Source of the DNA: Chrysochromulina tobinii
Lineage: Eukaryota; Haptophyta; Prymnesiales; Chrysochromulinaceae
Direction: 5' to 3'
Assembly: GCA_001275005.1 (NCBI GenBank)
Contig: JWZX01003052.1
Location: forward strand, 1 to 30,674
DNA: 30,674 nt
In this document: positions 19,827 through 29,074 of the stretch, piece by piece
How positions within the stretch are numbered: position 1 is the first letter of the stretch
How the letters are laid out: every line of letters starts with the position of its first letter
Translations under genes and position numbers: made by a program
Notes under the pieces: generated by a model
Databases searched by the model: none
Seen by the model: the letters and a program-made list of their open reading frames with translations, nothing else
Told to the model about the DNA's origin: nothing

Positions 19827-20082
19827 TCACCGTGAAGGACTCGCGTTTGTCCCTAACAAACAATGAATGCGTTGCAGGTGTCGGGTGTGTGATTTCTTAA
19901 CTCCTGGCGAACCAGCTGCAAATCCTTACCGGGAAAACGCTTTGTACAATAAATGCTAAATCCTAAACGTCGACGTTAAAAACGAAAGTCACGGAGCTTC
20001 GCGCGGATGATGTCCCGCAAGGGTGCACGATTTGACAGTTGACACGTCCCGGCATGGAGCCACCGTACGCGTTTCCGGCTTA
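19827..20082. other. Convergent 3' ends, possible polyadenylation signal
   Basis: 256 bp between the RBM28-like gene (+) and the permease (-). AATAAA occurs at 19948-19953 on the plus strand and may serve the RBM28-like transcript. A perfect palindrome, AACGTCGACGTT, follows at 19966-19977. Confidence 0.35.
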
Positions 20083-21290
20083 CTACACGTGAGTGGGAGT
20101 CTCCTCTGGTCCTGGCTCGAGCACGTAGTCAATCATCGTATCGTCATGCGTGTCGCGGTCTGATGAGGTCGAGGTCCCCTGCAGAGTTGGGTCCGTCGGC
20201 TTGAGCCTGGGGCTGTCGAGCAGTGGCCCGAAGAGCGGGCTGTGGGTGTTACCCCTGTGCGTCGTGGCATCGACGAGCGAGGCCTGCTGCGTGAGGCGCG
20301 CAAAGTCGAGCGTCCTGGTATCCCACGAAAGGAAAGGGAAGTAGAGGATGAGGCCCAAGAGGAGTCCGATGCTGATGGTGGCGGCGGATTGCACCGAGTC
20401 GGTCACCGTCACGTAGCAGATGAGAAGCGACCAGCAGATGGGAACGATCAGGAACAGGGCGAGGCCGGCGGTGGAGAGAGGGATCTTGTACGGGCGCGCC
20501 ATCTCGGGGCGCTTGATGCGCAGGCGCACGATGGCGGCAAACTCAAGCACGCCTTGGGCGGCGGAGAAGAAGTTGTCGATGCACATGATCGAGTTGAAGT
20601 CGAGAGAGATGAGCACGGCGATGATGACGAACTGAAAGAGGATGGCGTTGATTGGCGTGCCCGTGCGCGGCGAGACGCTTGCAAAGAATCGGGGCGCCAG
20701 CCCCATCTCGGCCATGCCGAGGAGCTGGTAGCTGTCCTCGAGCAGCTCGGACGCGAACAGCCCCCAGTTGGACAAGATGGAGGTGCCGAGCATCCAGGCA
20801 CCCAACCAGCTGCCGCCCACGACTGTCGCCGCCGTCACGAGCGAGCCGTCCTGCCAGCAGTTCCACCCCGGATCGGCGGCGGCGGCGATGAGGAGCGGCC
20901 CCCCGGTCGCGAGACCTACCATGGCCACGCCGAGGAAGAGAGCGCGCGGGATCGTCTTGCCGGGCCTTTCGACCTCGCCGGCAATGGTGGAGGCACAATC
21001 GAAGCCTGTCATGCTCCAATACAGGGTCGAGAGCAACGTACCCCAGTCGTACTGCGGCGGCTCGCGCATCAGGTTACCCATGCTCATTTGGGGCAGCCCG
21101 ACGGCGCAGAGCACGAAAAAGGGCGCGAGCGCGAACGCGCACAGCAAGGTGAGGAAGTCGCCGACCACCTTGGACGAGATCAAATTGGGCAGGCAAAAGA
21201 AGACGAGGATGCCGAGCTTAATGCCGTACTCAAGCGCGCAGCCCGACTGCGGCTCAAACATACATAGCCACAGGTTGCGCGCTCCCGGCT

Positions 21291-21322
<32 letters not shown>

Positions 21323-21795
21323 GTCGAGTTGTTGATGCACGTCGCCCCATTGTTTGGCACCAATCCAGTGTTGAAGCCAAGGCCAGAAAGGAGCTGCTGC
21401 GCCGCGGCGTAGAGGAGCACTGGGTAGAGTGCCGTGTCGACGACGCCCGAGAACCACGAGTAGTACGACTCCTGCACGCCCCAGAAGGTGCCGAAGGCGG
21501 CTTGCACCCACAAAGAGTAGCCGCCATTGTAGGGAAAGGCCGTCGAGAGCTCAGCGGTGATCATGGCCTGTGGCACCGAGAAGCAGAGCGCGAAGACGCA
21601 GAGCAGAGTGATGCCGATGATGGGGCCGCAGGACGACACGACTTGCTCGCTGCCGAGCGGGCCGCCCGACACGTTGAAGAAGATGATGGACACCACTGCC
21701 ATGAGCCGGAGCTTCGTGGGTGCTCTGGGTTCTGGGCGCGCGGCCGTCAGCAGCGGCTGCTCATGCGACGACTGCGTCGCGCTGGCGGCGCACAT
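20083..21795 (-). CDS. APC-family amino acid/polyamine permease (PUT/LAT type)
   Basis: A 570-residue transporter with about 12 membrane helices. The first helix reads FFNVSGGPLGSEQVV and the next segment ELSTAFPYNGGYSLWVQAAFG; together with SGVVDTALYPVLL these match plant and algal polyamine-uptake/LAT-type members of the amino acid-polyamine-organocation superfamily, which import polyamines or amino acids with protons. TGFDCASTIAGEVERPGKTIPRAL is the conserved helix 6 to loop region. An Ala/Asp run (NNSTAAAAADDDDDEPG) sits in an extracellular-type loop at about residues 155-172. The C-terminal tail (about 90 residues) is hydrophilic and Ser/Thr-rich, a likely place for regulation. Substrate and membrane are not determined. 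It is divergent from the EF-hand coiled-coil gene. Confidence 0.85.
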
Positions 21796-22089
21796 GGCCG
21801 TCAGCTCGAACGTGGCTGCCAGCTAATGTGGCTCCGAGCACCACGTCCAAGACTCGATCCATCGAACTTAGTTTCCATTTGCGGAAAGTCAGGCCGGTAC
21901 GTCGAATAGTTCGAAGAAATCAGAGCCAGGAGACAACGTTGAGCTTCGATTCGACAGCGCCGTCACGTGCACCTCGAGAAAAGACACGCCCTTCACACTC
22001 AGACCAGTTGTTCCGCTCTGGGGGCCCTCGGCTCCGTCCGGCTCAGCCAATCTTGCTCCACCGCACGCCAAGTCCTCGTGCATCCGGCC
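21796..22089. promoter_or_regulatory. Divergent intergenic region
   Basis: 294 bp between the starts of the permease (-) and the EF-hand coiled-coil protein (+). The frame of the latter is open back to a GTG at 21967, but no ATG occurs before 22090. I see no certain promoter element. Confidence 0.3.
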
Positions 22090-23145
22090 ATGCGCTACGA
22101 GGAGGCGCTCCGGATTGCCGAGGAGCGCGACCGCTCGCTGCGAAAGACGTTTGACCGCTTCGACATCGATGGGTCCGGCACAATCGACATGGAGGAGCTG
22201 CTCGCGCTCATGGACGATATGGGTCTGCTCAGGGACCTCAAGTCCGACCCGGTGGACTTTGCGAGCCAGATGTTTGCGCGCTTCGACGTCAACGACGACG
22301 GCGTGCTGGATTTCGAGGAGTTCAAGCAATTCCACAACGCTGCCAAGGATGATGCCGCTGGCCGGCAGAGCGTGGCAAAAGGTGGTGGCCCCGTCGTTGC
22401 GCGTACCGTCTCGGGGCTGAGTGCAGAGCAGCAGGCGGCGCGGCGCAAGGTGGCGGAGGAGAAGGCGCGTAAGAAGGCGCTGGAGGCGGACCGCATCCGC
22501 AAGGAGAATGCGGCGCTCAAGGCTCGGCTGAAGGCACGCGCCGAGGCGGGCGGCGCTGACCAGAAGAGCCTAGACGCGGAGTACGAGGCGGCGCGGCGTG
22601 AGCTCGCGAAGCAGCGCGCCGAGACGAAGGCGCGGGAGGCTGCACGCATCGAGGCCGAGAACGCGGCGCTCAAGCAGCGCATTGGCCACGTGTCGGCAGC
22701 CACTGAGAACCACCTGAGCGGAGCGCATGAGGTCGCACGCATGCAAGCGGAGAAGGAGCGTCTCGCGAACCAAGCGGCGGAGAAGCAGAGGCTTCTGGAG
22801 CACGCTCAGCAGCTGGCGGAGCGCACGGCCGCGGCCCAGGCAGTGACCGTCAACCAGCTCAGCGCGGAGGAGAATTCGATGCGCCAGCAGGCCGCAAAGC
22901 AAGCGGCCGAGGCACGGGACGCACGGCTCACAGCCGAGAGGGAGGCGGAGCGTGCGATGAAGGCGAAGCTGAACAGCATCGGCGCCGCGACGGTCAATGC
23001 GCTCTCGCCCGAGGAGGAGGAGCTTCGACGGCAAACCGCCGCGCGGATCGAGGCTCAGAATCAGGCCAAGGCCCAGGCGATCGCCGAGCAGAACCTGCAA
23101 ATGAGTCAGAGGCTTGGCTCGGCTCAATCGATGAATCCCAAGTGA
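22090..23145 (+). CDS. EF-hand protein with 48-residue coiled-coil repeats
   Basis: A 351-residue protein starting at ATG 22090. Two canonical EF-hands bind calcium: loops DIDGSGTIDMEE (25-36) and DVNDDGVLDFEE (66-77). From about residue 100 to the end it is a highly charged, Ala-rich coiled coil made of five copies of one unit, whose marker (V/A-x-x-L-S/D-x-E-x-x-x-x-R, as in NQLSAEENSMR) recurs with its Leu at 110, 161, 209, 257 and 305, exactly 48 residues apart in the last three steps. I do not recognise the repeat as a named family. A calcium-responsive cytoskeletal or flagellar filament protein is a reasonable inference only. Confidence 0.75.
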   Translation: MRYEEALRIAEERDRSLRKTFDRFDIDGSGTIDMEELLALMDDMGLLRDLKSDPVDFASQMFARFDVNDDGVLDFEEFKQFHNAAKDDAAGRQSVAKGGGPVVARTVSGLSAEQQAARRKVAEEKARKKALEADRIRKENAALKARLKARAEAGGADQKSLDAEYEAARRELAKQRAETKAREAARIEAENAALKQRIGHVSAATENHLSGAHEVARMQAEKERLANQAAEKQRLLEHAQQLAERTAAAQAVTVNQLSAEENSMRQQAAKQAAEARDARLTAEREAERAMKAKLNSIGAATVNALSPEEEELRRQTAARIEAQNQAKAQAIAEQNLQMSQRLGSAQSMNPK

Positions 23146-23429
23146 GAGACTCTCTTGGAGCGCCTCCTCGGAGGCTCCTTGCACACTCTATGCATGCGAC
23201 GGGGTCGGGGGCGCAAGTGACGCGATGCTGTTTGTTGCGGCCCACCCGCGCCCGTCGCATCGTCGTGTACGTGTACGGGGCAAATTTGTCATACCTAATA
23301 CATAAGAATCGCTCATTACCGCGAATAGCAAGCAAATACTTAGTAGGCACATAATGTCCGAAGAGGCCAACAAAATGACATCGCCCGGCCTGGGATTGAT
23401 ATTACTATTTACTATACAATGTCCGAGTG
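23146..23429. other. Convergent 3' region with a hairpin
   Basis: 284 bp between the stop codons of the EF-hand repeat gene (+) and the LON-domain gene (-). GCCTCC-TC-GGAGGC near 23162-23175 is a 6-bp stem-loop. From 23280 to 23420 the sequence is AT-rich. No gene. Confidence 0.4.
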
Positions 23430-24642
23430 TCACGTCGATGCGTCCAACGCTCGCCGAAGGGCGGCTCGCCTCGCCAATCGCTCAGCCTCCCTCTGCACGC
23501 CCTGCAGCAGCCGCTCTGCGCGCTCAGCAGCGGAGCGACTCTTCAAGCAGGCGAGGAAGCTCGACGCGTCGTCAAGCCCTATTTGCTTGGCGGCATCCGC
23601 GGCGCGGCTGTCGAGGTCCCACAGCCTCACGCGGTCCGCTTCGGGCAGCGTCGCCTCATTGACTGGGATCGAGAGCACTCCTCCCTGTTTGAGCTTCGCC
23701 TCGATGATCAGCTCGTTACGCTCAGCACGGTGCAGTGCTGCCGACGCTGCGGCGCGTGTCGTGCAGTGTCGCTGCCAGAGCTCGAGTGCCTCCCACCATC
23801 TGCGAGGACGCGAGGCACGCCAAGGGCAGTCAGTGCGGGCTATCGTGACCACGAGCGCCCATCAGTGCACGGCACGGGGTCGCTGCGATGACGACTATGC
23901 TAAATGCACGGCACGGGGTCGCTGCGATGTCGGCAATGCTCAATGCACGGCATCGGGTCGCTCACCGGCCATCCTCACACAAAGTAGCTGCATCCTCGAG
24001 GGACGCGACCGCCGCCTGCGTGTCGAAAAGGTTCGGCCCCTCGAGCTCGTCCGCCTCAAGCAGCGCGTCGGTCAGACGGTACAGACTGTCGACCACACCG
24101 TCTATAAGCTTCGACGTGTCGTCCTCGTCACCCATGCCGCCATCGTCGTCGTCGGCGTAATCCACGACGTCGGCGAGGAGGTATTCGGCTTTTTCGCGAG
24201 CGCGTCGCCAGTCGCGCCACGCTTCCAAATTCTCGCAGCCCACGATGTGGGCACGGCCGACGACTGTGCATTGCACTCGCAATACCACCTCCGACTCCAG
24301 CGAGGCGAGCACCCTGCCTGAAGTGTCGCTCACAGCCGGCTGCACACTGTCAATGCGCAGAATCGAGCCGATGCTTGCACATCGCGAGCCGTCGTCGTCC
24401 ACCAGCGAAGCGACGAATTCGGACTGCTCCCGGCACATGGCGATATTTCGTGGCTCAATGTTCCGCAACTCACAAGTGCTGCCTGGAAGGTAGACGGCTG
24501 GAAGCGGGTAGAGCGCCAGCTGTCGCGAGCCTGGCGGGATCCTGGGCCCTCGACCAGGTGCATCTAGGTTGAACCAGTGCGTCACGCAACTGGTTGTCAG
24601 CATCATCACGAGCAGCGTTTGCACGCGAACTCGAAAAAGCAT
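23430..24642 (-). CDS. LON substrate-binding-domain protein, two exons
   Basis: Exon 1 is 24642-23966 and exon 2 is 23799-23430 on the minus strand; the 166-nt intron has donor GTGAGC and acceptor CCTCGCAG and splits an Arg codon, giving CEDGR-WWEALELWQRH. Total 348 residues. The first 23 residues look like a signal or targeting leader. Residues about 40-160 resemble the N-terminal LON domain (LALYPLPAVYLPGSTCELRN, then beta strands SIGSILRIDSV and LRVQCTVVGRAHI), which recognises protein substrates in Lon proteases and also occurs without the protease. No ATPase or protease domain is present. The remainder is helical, with an EDDDD-type acidic stretch. A chaperone-like or ubiquitin-adaptor-like role is inferred. 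It ends opposite the EF-hand repeat gene and starts 129 bp from the SDR gene. Confidence 0.78.
23800..23965 (-). other. LON-gene intron
   Basis: 166 nt, donor GTGAGC and acceptor CCTCGCAG on the minus strand, phase 2. It contains the 39-bp repeat listed separately, whose last copy abuts the donor. Confidence 0.75.
23866..23964 (-). repeat. 39-bp tandem repeat inside the LON-gene intron
   Basis: Two full units and part of a third (start points 23866, 23905, 23944 on the plus strand), each beginning TGCACGGCA and containing GGGTCGCT. The third, partial unit ends in the sequence that is the splice donor on the minus strand. Confidence 0.9.
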
Positions 24643-24771
24643 GGAACCCGCGAGCGCTCAACACAATTCAAGAGAAGTCAAGTCTAGACGATTCACCTGC
24701 CGCGAGAGCTCGCGGCCTGGGATGCGCCCTCTGATGAAGGATTCATCGCGACTTTTCGTGTTTGGCAGAAC
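24643..24771. promoter_or_regulatory. 129-bp divergent spacer
   Basis: This is the shortest divergent spacer here, between the LON-domain (-) and SDR (+) start codons. Both promoters must overlap or extend into the genes. No motif recognised. Confidence 0.3.
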
Positions 24772-25560
24772 ATGTGGGCTCTTCTCTTTGTTGTCGCAAT
24801 AGCCGACGAGCAGAACGCGACAGTGCTAATCACAGGCGCGACTGGCCGCACGGGATCGCTGCTCTTCAACTCCCTGAAGGCGCACAGAGTCAATGTGCGA
24901 GCTTTTGTGCGCTCGGCAGAAAAGGCGGCCGAGTACCTGAAGTGTTCGAAGTGTGACGAATCCGAAGGCATCTACGTTGGCGACGTCAACGATACGGCCG
25001 CGCTCAATCACGCTGCACTCGGGGTGTCTGCCGTAGCCATTTGCGCGGGCGTCAGCGGCAACGGCTCCGATACTCCCGAGGAGATTGAGGCCGTCGAGTT
25101 TCATGGAGTCCAAAACACACTCGCGGCGCTCGCGCAACCGGCCAACGTGGCGGTCCGTGGGATCAGCGGCCTGCGACTCGTTCTCCTGTCAAGTATGGGT
25201 ACTACCGAGCCAAACAGCCCCGACTTGGTGCTCTTCTACAAGCTTCAGGCCGAGGCGTTCCTTGGAGCCTCGGGCGTACCGTTTGCCATCGTCAAGCCTT
25301 GCGGGCTGCTCGACACGGCGGGCGGCTCAATGAAGCTCCTCGTGGGCCACGACGACACTCTCCTTGAGACAAGCCCGCCGCTCATCTCGCGGGCTGACGT
25401 GGCGGCCGTGCTCGAGGCGGCGCTCTCATACGAGACCTCAGCGCTTCGGCTCGATCTGTGCAGCGAGATAGGAGAACCCCCGACCGACCTTCACGCTCTG
25501 CTCGATGAGGCGCGCTACCCTTGGCAGCAGATGGGACGGCGACCCGTGCAACGTTCCTGA
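24772..25560 (+). CDS. Atypical short-chain dehydrogenase (NmrA-like/SDR-a5)
   Basis: A 262-residue NAD(P)-binding Rossmann protein. The first 12 residues (MWALLFVVAIAD) are hydrophobic and may be a signal or membrane leader. TVLITGATGRTGSLLFN is the glycine-rich dinucleotide-binding motif, and AFVRSAEKAAEYL supplies the Arg that suggests NADPH preference. LVLLSSMGTTEPN and FYKLQAEAFLGASGVPFAIVKPCGL match atypical SDRs of the NmrA-like or plant At5g02240-like type: the catalytic Tyr-Lys pair is only partly kept (FYKLQAE). Such proteins act as reductases or as redox sensors. Substrate unknown. Its stop codon sits at the edge of an inverted repeat. Confidence 0.82.
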   Translation: MWALLFVVAIADEQNATVLITGATGRTGSLLFNSLKAHRVNVRAFVRSAEKAAEYLKCSKCDESEGIYVGDVNDTAALNHAALGVSAVAICAGVSGNGSDTPEEIEAVEFHGVQNTLAALAQPANVAVRGISGLRLVLLSSMGTTEPNSPDLVLFYKLQAEAFLGASGVPFAIVKPCGLLDTAGGSMKLLVGHDDTLLETSPPLISRADVAAVLEAALSYETSALRLDLCSEIGEPPTDLHALLDEARYPWQQMGRRPVQRS

Positions 25561-25642
25561 GCTCCCGTCCATGTTCCTGACATCCTGAGACAATCCCTGA
25601 TCAGGATATGAGACAATCCCATGGGATCAGGGAACGTTGCAC
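25546..25642. repeat. Nested inverted repeat at the SDR 3' end
   Basis: Outer arms GTGCAACGTTCC (25546-25557) and GGAACGTTGCAC (25631-25642) are perfect 12-bp complements, with inner arms ATCCTGA (25582-25588) and TCAGGAT (25601-25607). GAGACAATCCC also occurs twice (25587-25597, 25610-25620). The left arm overlaps the last codons of the SDR gene. It could be an RNA hairpin for 3'-end formation, or a small insertion. Confidence 0.75.
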
Positions 25643-25864
25643 AGTCCCTGATAACCTGATCCCCTTCTTCCCCCAGAGTGAGAGCACGGAGCGAGCGTTC
25701 GTCATAATTGCGCATTTCACTGCAGATGAACCCTAGTTTCTCACGCAGCGCTCTTTCACACCGAAATTTCACACTTCACAATCCCAACTTCGCTGCCTCC
25801 GGGGCTCCGCGGCCGCCGTCGCGCTCCTCCTGAGAGCAGGCGGCTGCGCTGATATTTTTAGCGA
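25561..25864. other. Intergenic
   Basis: Apart from the inverted repeat in its first third, this gap before the methyltransferase-like gene shows no feature. The last part (25780-25864) alternates GC-rich and AT-rich patches. Confidence 0.45.
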
Positions 25865-27021
25865 ATGACCAAGACCAGAGAACAACGTGAAAGCCAATAT
25901 CTGCATAGAAATATTGCAGCAGGCCGCTGCCAGAATGGCATCGGCATACCGCCAATTTCCCGCGCAGAGTTCATGCGAGATCTGCCTGAGTTCATGGCGA
26001 ACGTTTACGAGAAGAGACCACTTGGGAATCAATCGGGTTCCCCATTCCAGTTCAACATGGGGGGCACTGGGTTCTTCAACCAGTTTTATTTATGGATGCT
26101 CGTTCGGGCTCTCAAGCCGAAGCACATCATTGAATCGGGCGCTTACAATGGCCTTGGGACATGGATGCTCCGCCAAGCAGCTCCGAATGCGCAGCTTATC
26201 GTTGTGTCTCCAGCCACGCCACATCTCTACATTGACAATCACACCGATTCTCTCTACTTCAGTGATGTACACTTTCGAGATTTTGCAGCCTTGACTGGTC
26301 GTGCGTGAAGCGTATCGACCGTAGTCAAACGCTCATCTTCTTTGACGATCACCAAAGCGGATATCGGAGAATGCTCGAGGCGCATGCACGTGGCTTCCGC
26401 CACCTGCTCTTCGACGACAACTCGATGCCTGAGAGGAGTGATAGCGACCACTTTTCCGCCAAGGGTGCTTGCGCCGCATTCAACGGCTCTCTCAGTGTGC
26501 CTTCTCATGGAACTTTGAAGTGGGACGACTTTCGTGGGATCGTGGCCGATTGGGGGCGCTTCAAAAAGGGAGTCTTCAACGTCTCTGAGGAGCAGCTCCA
26601 GAAGGTAGCGCACTCGTTTGGAAAGGTCATTGACGTCTATGCAGAGATGCCCCCTCTGTGGACCGGCGGGCGACACCGACCGGACGCTCCCTATGCATTG
26701 CTCGACCAAGATGCTGCGAAGGTCTTCGTGGAGCAGCATGCACACAACCTTCGTTCAGCCTGGACCGAGAATCGCGGCTATGCGAACTTCGGCTACGTGC
26801 ATACCAAATCCTTGAAGGACGCTCCTGCCAATGAGCTCTATTACCCTGGGCACGTGGCCGCAAATGGCTATCAGGGCATTTTGCCCGTCGAGACCGGCCG
26901 TTGCGACAGGAGAAGTTCCGGCGGTGCCTCTCCAGCCAAACTGAAACCAACGAGAGAGCGAGACGACCCGCGGCGTAACAGTGGCGCTGGCGTGAAATCG
27001 GACCTCACACCATCAAACTAG
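25865..27021 (+). CDS. Methyltransferase-like (class I SAM fold) gene with a frame break
   Basis: Two overlapping frames appear to form one gene. The first (25865-26308) contains KPKHIIESGAYNGLGTWML and APNAQLIVVSPATPHLY, matching motif I and II regions of class I SAM methyltransferase-like proteins. It runs to HFRDFAALT and then stops. The second frame, from about 26290, continues CSLDWSCVKRIDRSQ, then TLIFFDDHQSGYRRMLEA and GFRHLLFDDNS, which is the expected continuation of the same fold. The join needs one extra base near 26289-26296, within the segment GCAGCCTTGACTGG. An intron (for example 26206-26288) would fit the phase but remove conserved-looking residues, so a real or sequencing frameshift is more likely. 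The residues after LYYPGHVAANGYQG are low in conserved character. Substrate unknown. Confidence 0.6.
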
Positions 27022-27448
27022 ACTCTAGAATCGCACGGATTGAAGGTTTGAAAGCCCTCTGCCACTCTAATCCTGTTGGCGCGCGACTCATGGCGCTTGG
27101 CGCAACGCCACTACAGCGCCACCGTACGACCCACGGGCCAAATCCGAAATCCGCAGTCGCAAAATTTCGGGGATTGCCCACGATGCGCATCAGATGAATC
27201 CGATCAAGATGGGGACAGCACGCATTTTCTGCGATGGCGTCTTGGCGCGGTCGTTTTATAGCGGTCGGGGCTCGTCGTTGCTCGCATGGCATCGAGTTAT
27301 AAGTCGACTGCGCTTTTTAAGCCGCTTTCGTCGCTACGGAGCTTGCAGAGCTTTTTCGTCCTCATAGACTCACAGAGAGATCCTACGTCAAGTAGAGTCC
27401 CCAGCTCTTTCGCGCGCCGTGCGTCCGGAGAACGTTCGCCCCGGGCCC
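27022..27448. other. Convergent intergenic region
   Basis: Lies between the 3' ends of the methyltransferase-like gene (+) and the FkbM gene (-). Short frames only, no motif, no repeat of note. Confidence 0.45.
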
Positions 27449-28630
27449 TTATTCCGAGCAGCATGTTCTTCCACTGACAGCTGGATTGCCTTCGTTGAGT
27501 TTCGCAAGAGCGCCCGCGACGTGGGCCAGTTCCAAGTCCTTGGTCTGTGCCTTGGTCACCTCAGCCAGGCGCACGCGCGTGATCAGGACGGATTGCATCC
27601 TTCCAATGAGCTGGTCGTACAATTTGCTGTCAGCCTGCATCGGAAGGTAGTCGACCTTCTTCATGGCGCGAACGTGCCTCATGGGTACATAGAGCGGGTG
27701 CAGCGATGAGTGGTTACGATTGAGATCGGTGCCTCGCCAGTCGAAGATTTCCTGGTGCGTGTGAGTGCGCAGCCGGTACACGTCATACCCAAGTCGTTGG
27801 AGACGCCACAAATCGTGCACGTCGCCGCCGCGCGGATGCTGCTGTCCGCTCGAGGGGCCCACAGCAGCAAAGACGCACCCAGGCCGATCTTTGGGCGAAG
27901 GATCCAATTCCGTTCTAAAGTGGAAACATCCAAGCTCAACGAGTATCGAGTCAATCTCCGTCGTGCGGGCTTCGAGCATGTTCGTTGCTGTATGCAGCAG
28001 CGCCCCTTCGATGGAGTCAATGTCAATCTTCAGAAGGCTCACATGTCGTCCCTCCAGAATGTCGCGGTCGAGCGACACGCGAGGCACCGTTACTGAATCG
28101 TTGCTCATAGGCTGCCGGCCAATCTCGCAAGGGCGGTAAGCATTGTAAGTACTCAACGTTACCGACTTCTCGTTGTTTGGAGTGACAAAAGGAAACACTG
28201 CTGCCTGTTGCGCTTCAAACCGCGGGAACGAGGCCGCAGTTTTCTGCAGCGCCGTGGTCCATGTACTTTGGGGCTCGAAGCAGCGCACTGCCGCTCCTAA
28301 GCTGGCTGCGTACGCCGCGAAAATTCCCATGTTGCATCCGATGTCGACGTACGTGCAGTTATCGCAGTGCAACAGCAGCGACGAGAGGACCTCGAACGTG
28401 TCTTGCTCAGGCTCAAAGCACTCAATTCCAGTCAGCAATTGGCATTTCGCCTGCGAGTCAGGGCACCACAGCGAGAAGGGCGTCCCGGGCCACGGCGGTG
28501 TGTATCGAAGCCATCTCCCTTCGGCCTTTGTCATGTCCGCGCGGGTGCGTTGGCCAGAGGCGATACTGACAATTCCTTTTCTCTCCCCAGGGGGTCTTGT
28601 GTGGGGCAAAAGTTTGTGGGCAGTTGCCAA
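27449..28630 (-). CDS. FkbM-family methyltransferase
   Basis: 393 residues from ATG 28630, or 361 from ATG 28534 (MTKAEGRWLRY), which I consider about equally likely because the first 32 residues look unconserved. YVDIGCNMGIFAAYAASLGAAVRCFEPQ is the SAM-binding motif I with the acidic ribose ligand, and SLLKIDIDSIEGALL is the FkbM signature strand (K-x-D-x-x-x-x-E). FkbM enzymes are O-methyltransferases of sugars, polyketides or glycans. The C-terminal 120 residues (from about HDLWRLQRLGYDVYRL) are helical and beyond the core domain. In algae FkbM proteins are often numerous and of unknown substrate. No signal peptide is evident with either start. Confidence 0.85.
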   Translation of the reverse strand: MATAHKLLPHTRPPGERKGIVSIASGQRTRADMTKAEGRWLRYTPPWPGTPFSLWCPDSQAKCQLLTGIECFEPEQDTFEVLSSLLLHCDNCTYVDIGCNMGIFAAYAASLGAAVRCFEPQSTWTTALQKTAASFPRFEAQQAAVFPFVTPNNEKSVTLSTYNAYRPCEIGRQPMSNDSVTVPRVSLDRDILEGRHVSLLKIDIDSIEGALLHTATNMLEARTTEIDSILVELGCFHFRTELDPSPKDRPGCVFAAVGPSSGQQHPRGGDVHDLWRLQRLGYDVYRLRTHTHQEIFDWRGTDLNRNHSSLHPLYVPMRHVRAMKKVDYLPMQADSKLYDQLIGRMQSVLITRVRLAEVTKAQTKDLELAHVAGALAKLNEGNPAVSGRTCCSE

Positions 28631-29074
28631 AGTTGGGAGTAGACTGACTTCACAGGAATAAGATCACAATGGCTAGATGCTCTGACTCAAGGAGAGTCTC
28701 CTGAAACTGGTGATTCGCGCCTTGCATGTATCATTTCGGTTGATGACGAGGTGGAGGCAGGCCAGCGCTTTTGAAACCGCGCATCCCAAATTAGGAAATG
28801 GGACTCCGCCAATGAATCATACTAGGGAAAGCGGAAATATCCCGCGTCGGGACACCAAGAGCGCGGAAGAGACACCTCTACTGATGTCTGCCCGCGGATG
28901 TGATTCGACACCGCAACCCCACAGCACTCAATTGACCCACAGTTGCACAGGCTCTCCGGTGCGATGCGGACATCGCCTCACGCGTCACGCACAAATGAGC
29001 GCCGCTGTATTGTGTGGACCTATTTAAACTTCACACACACAAGAACATGGGCCCACCGCGGCACCGGCTCAGCC
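28631..29074. other. Intergenic upstream of the FkbM gene
   Basis: Holds the probable promoter of the FkbM gene (-) and the 3' UTR of the YaaA gene (-). Open frames are short and without motifs. No RNA gene or repeat seen. Confidence 0.45.

Noticed and set aside
18610-19863. 417-residue minus-strand frame
   Set aside because: Antisense to RRM3/RRM4 and the Gly/Lys tail; it has no motif and is explained by the GC-rich complement.
20242-21267. 341-residue plus-strand frame
   Set aside because: Antisense to the permease, whose membrane helices and APC motifs are unambiguous.
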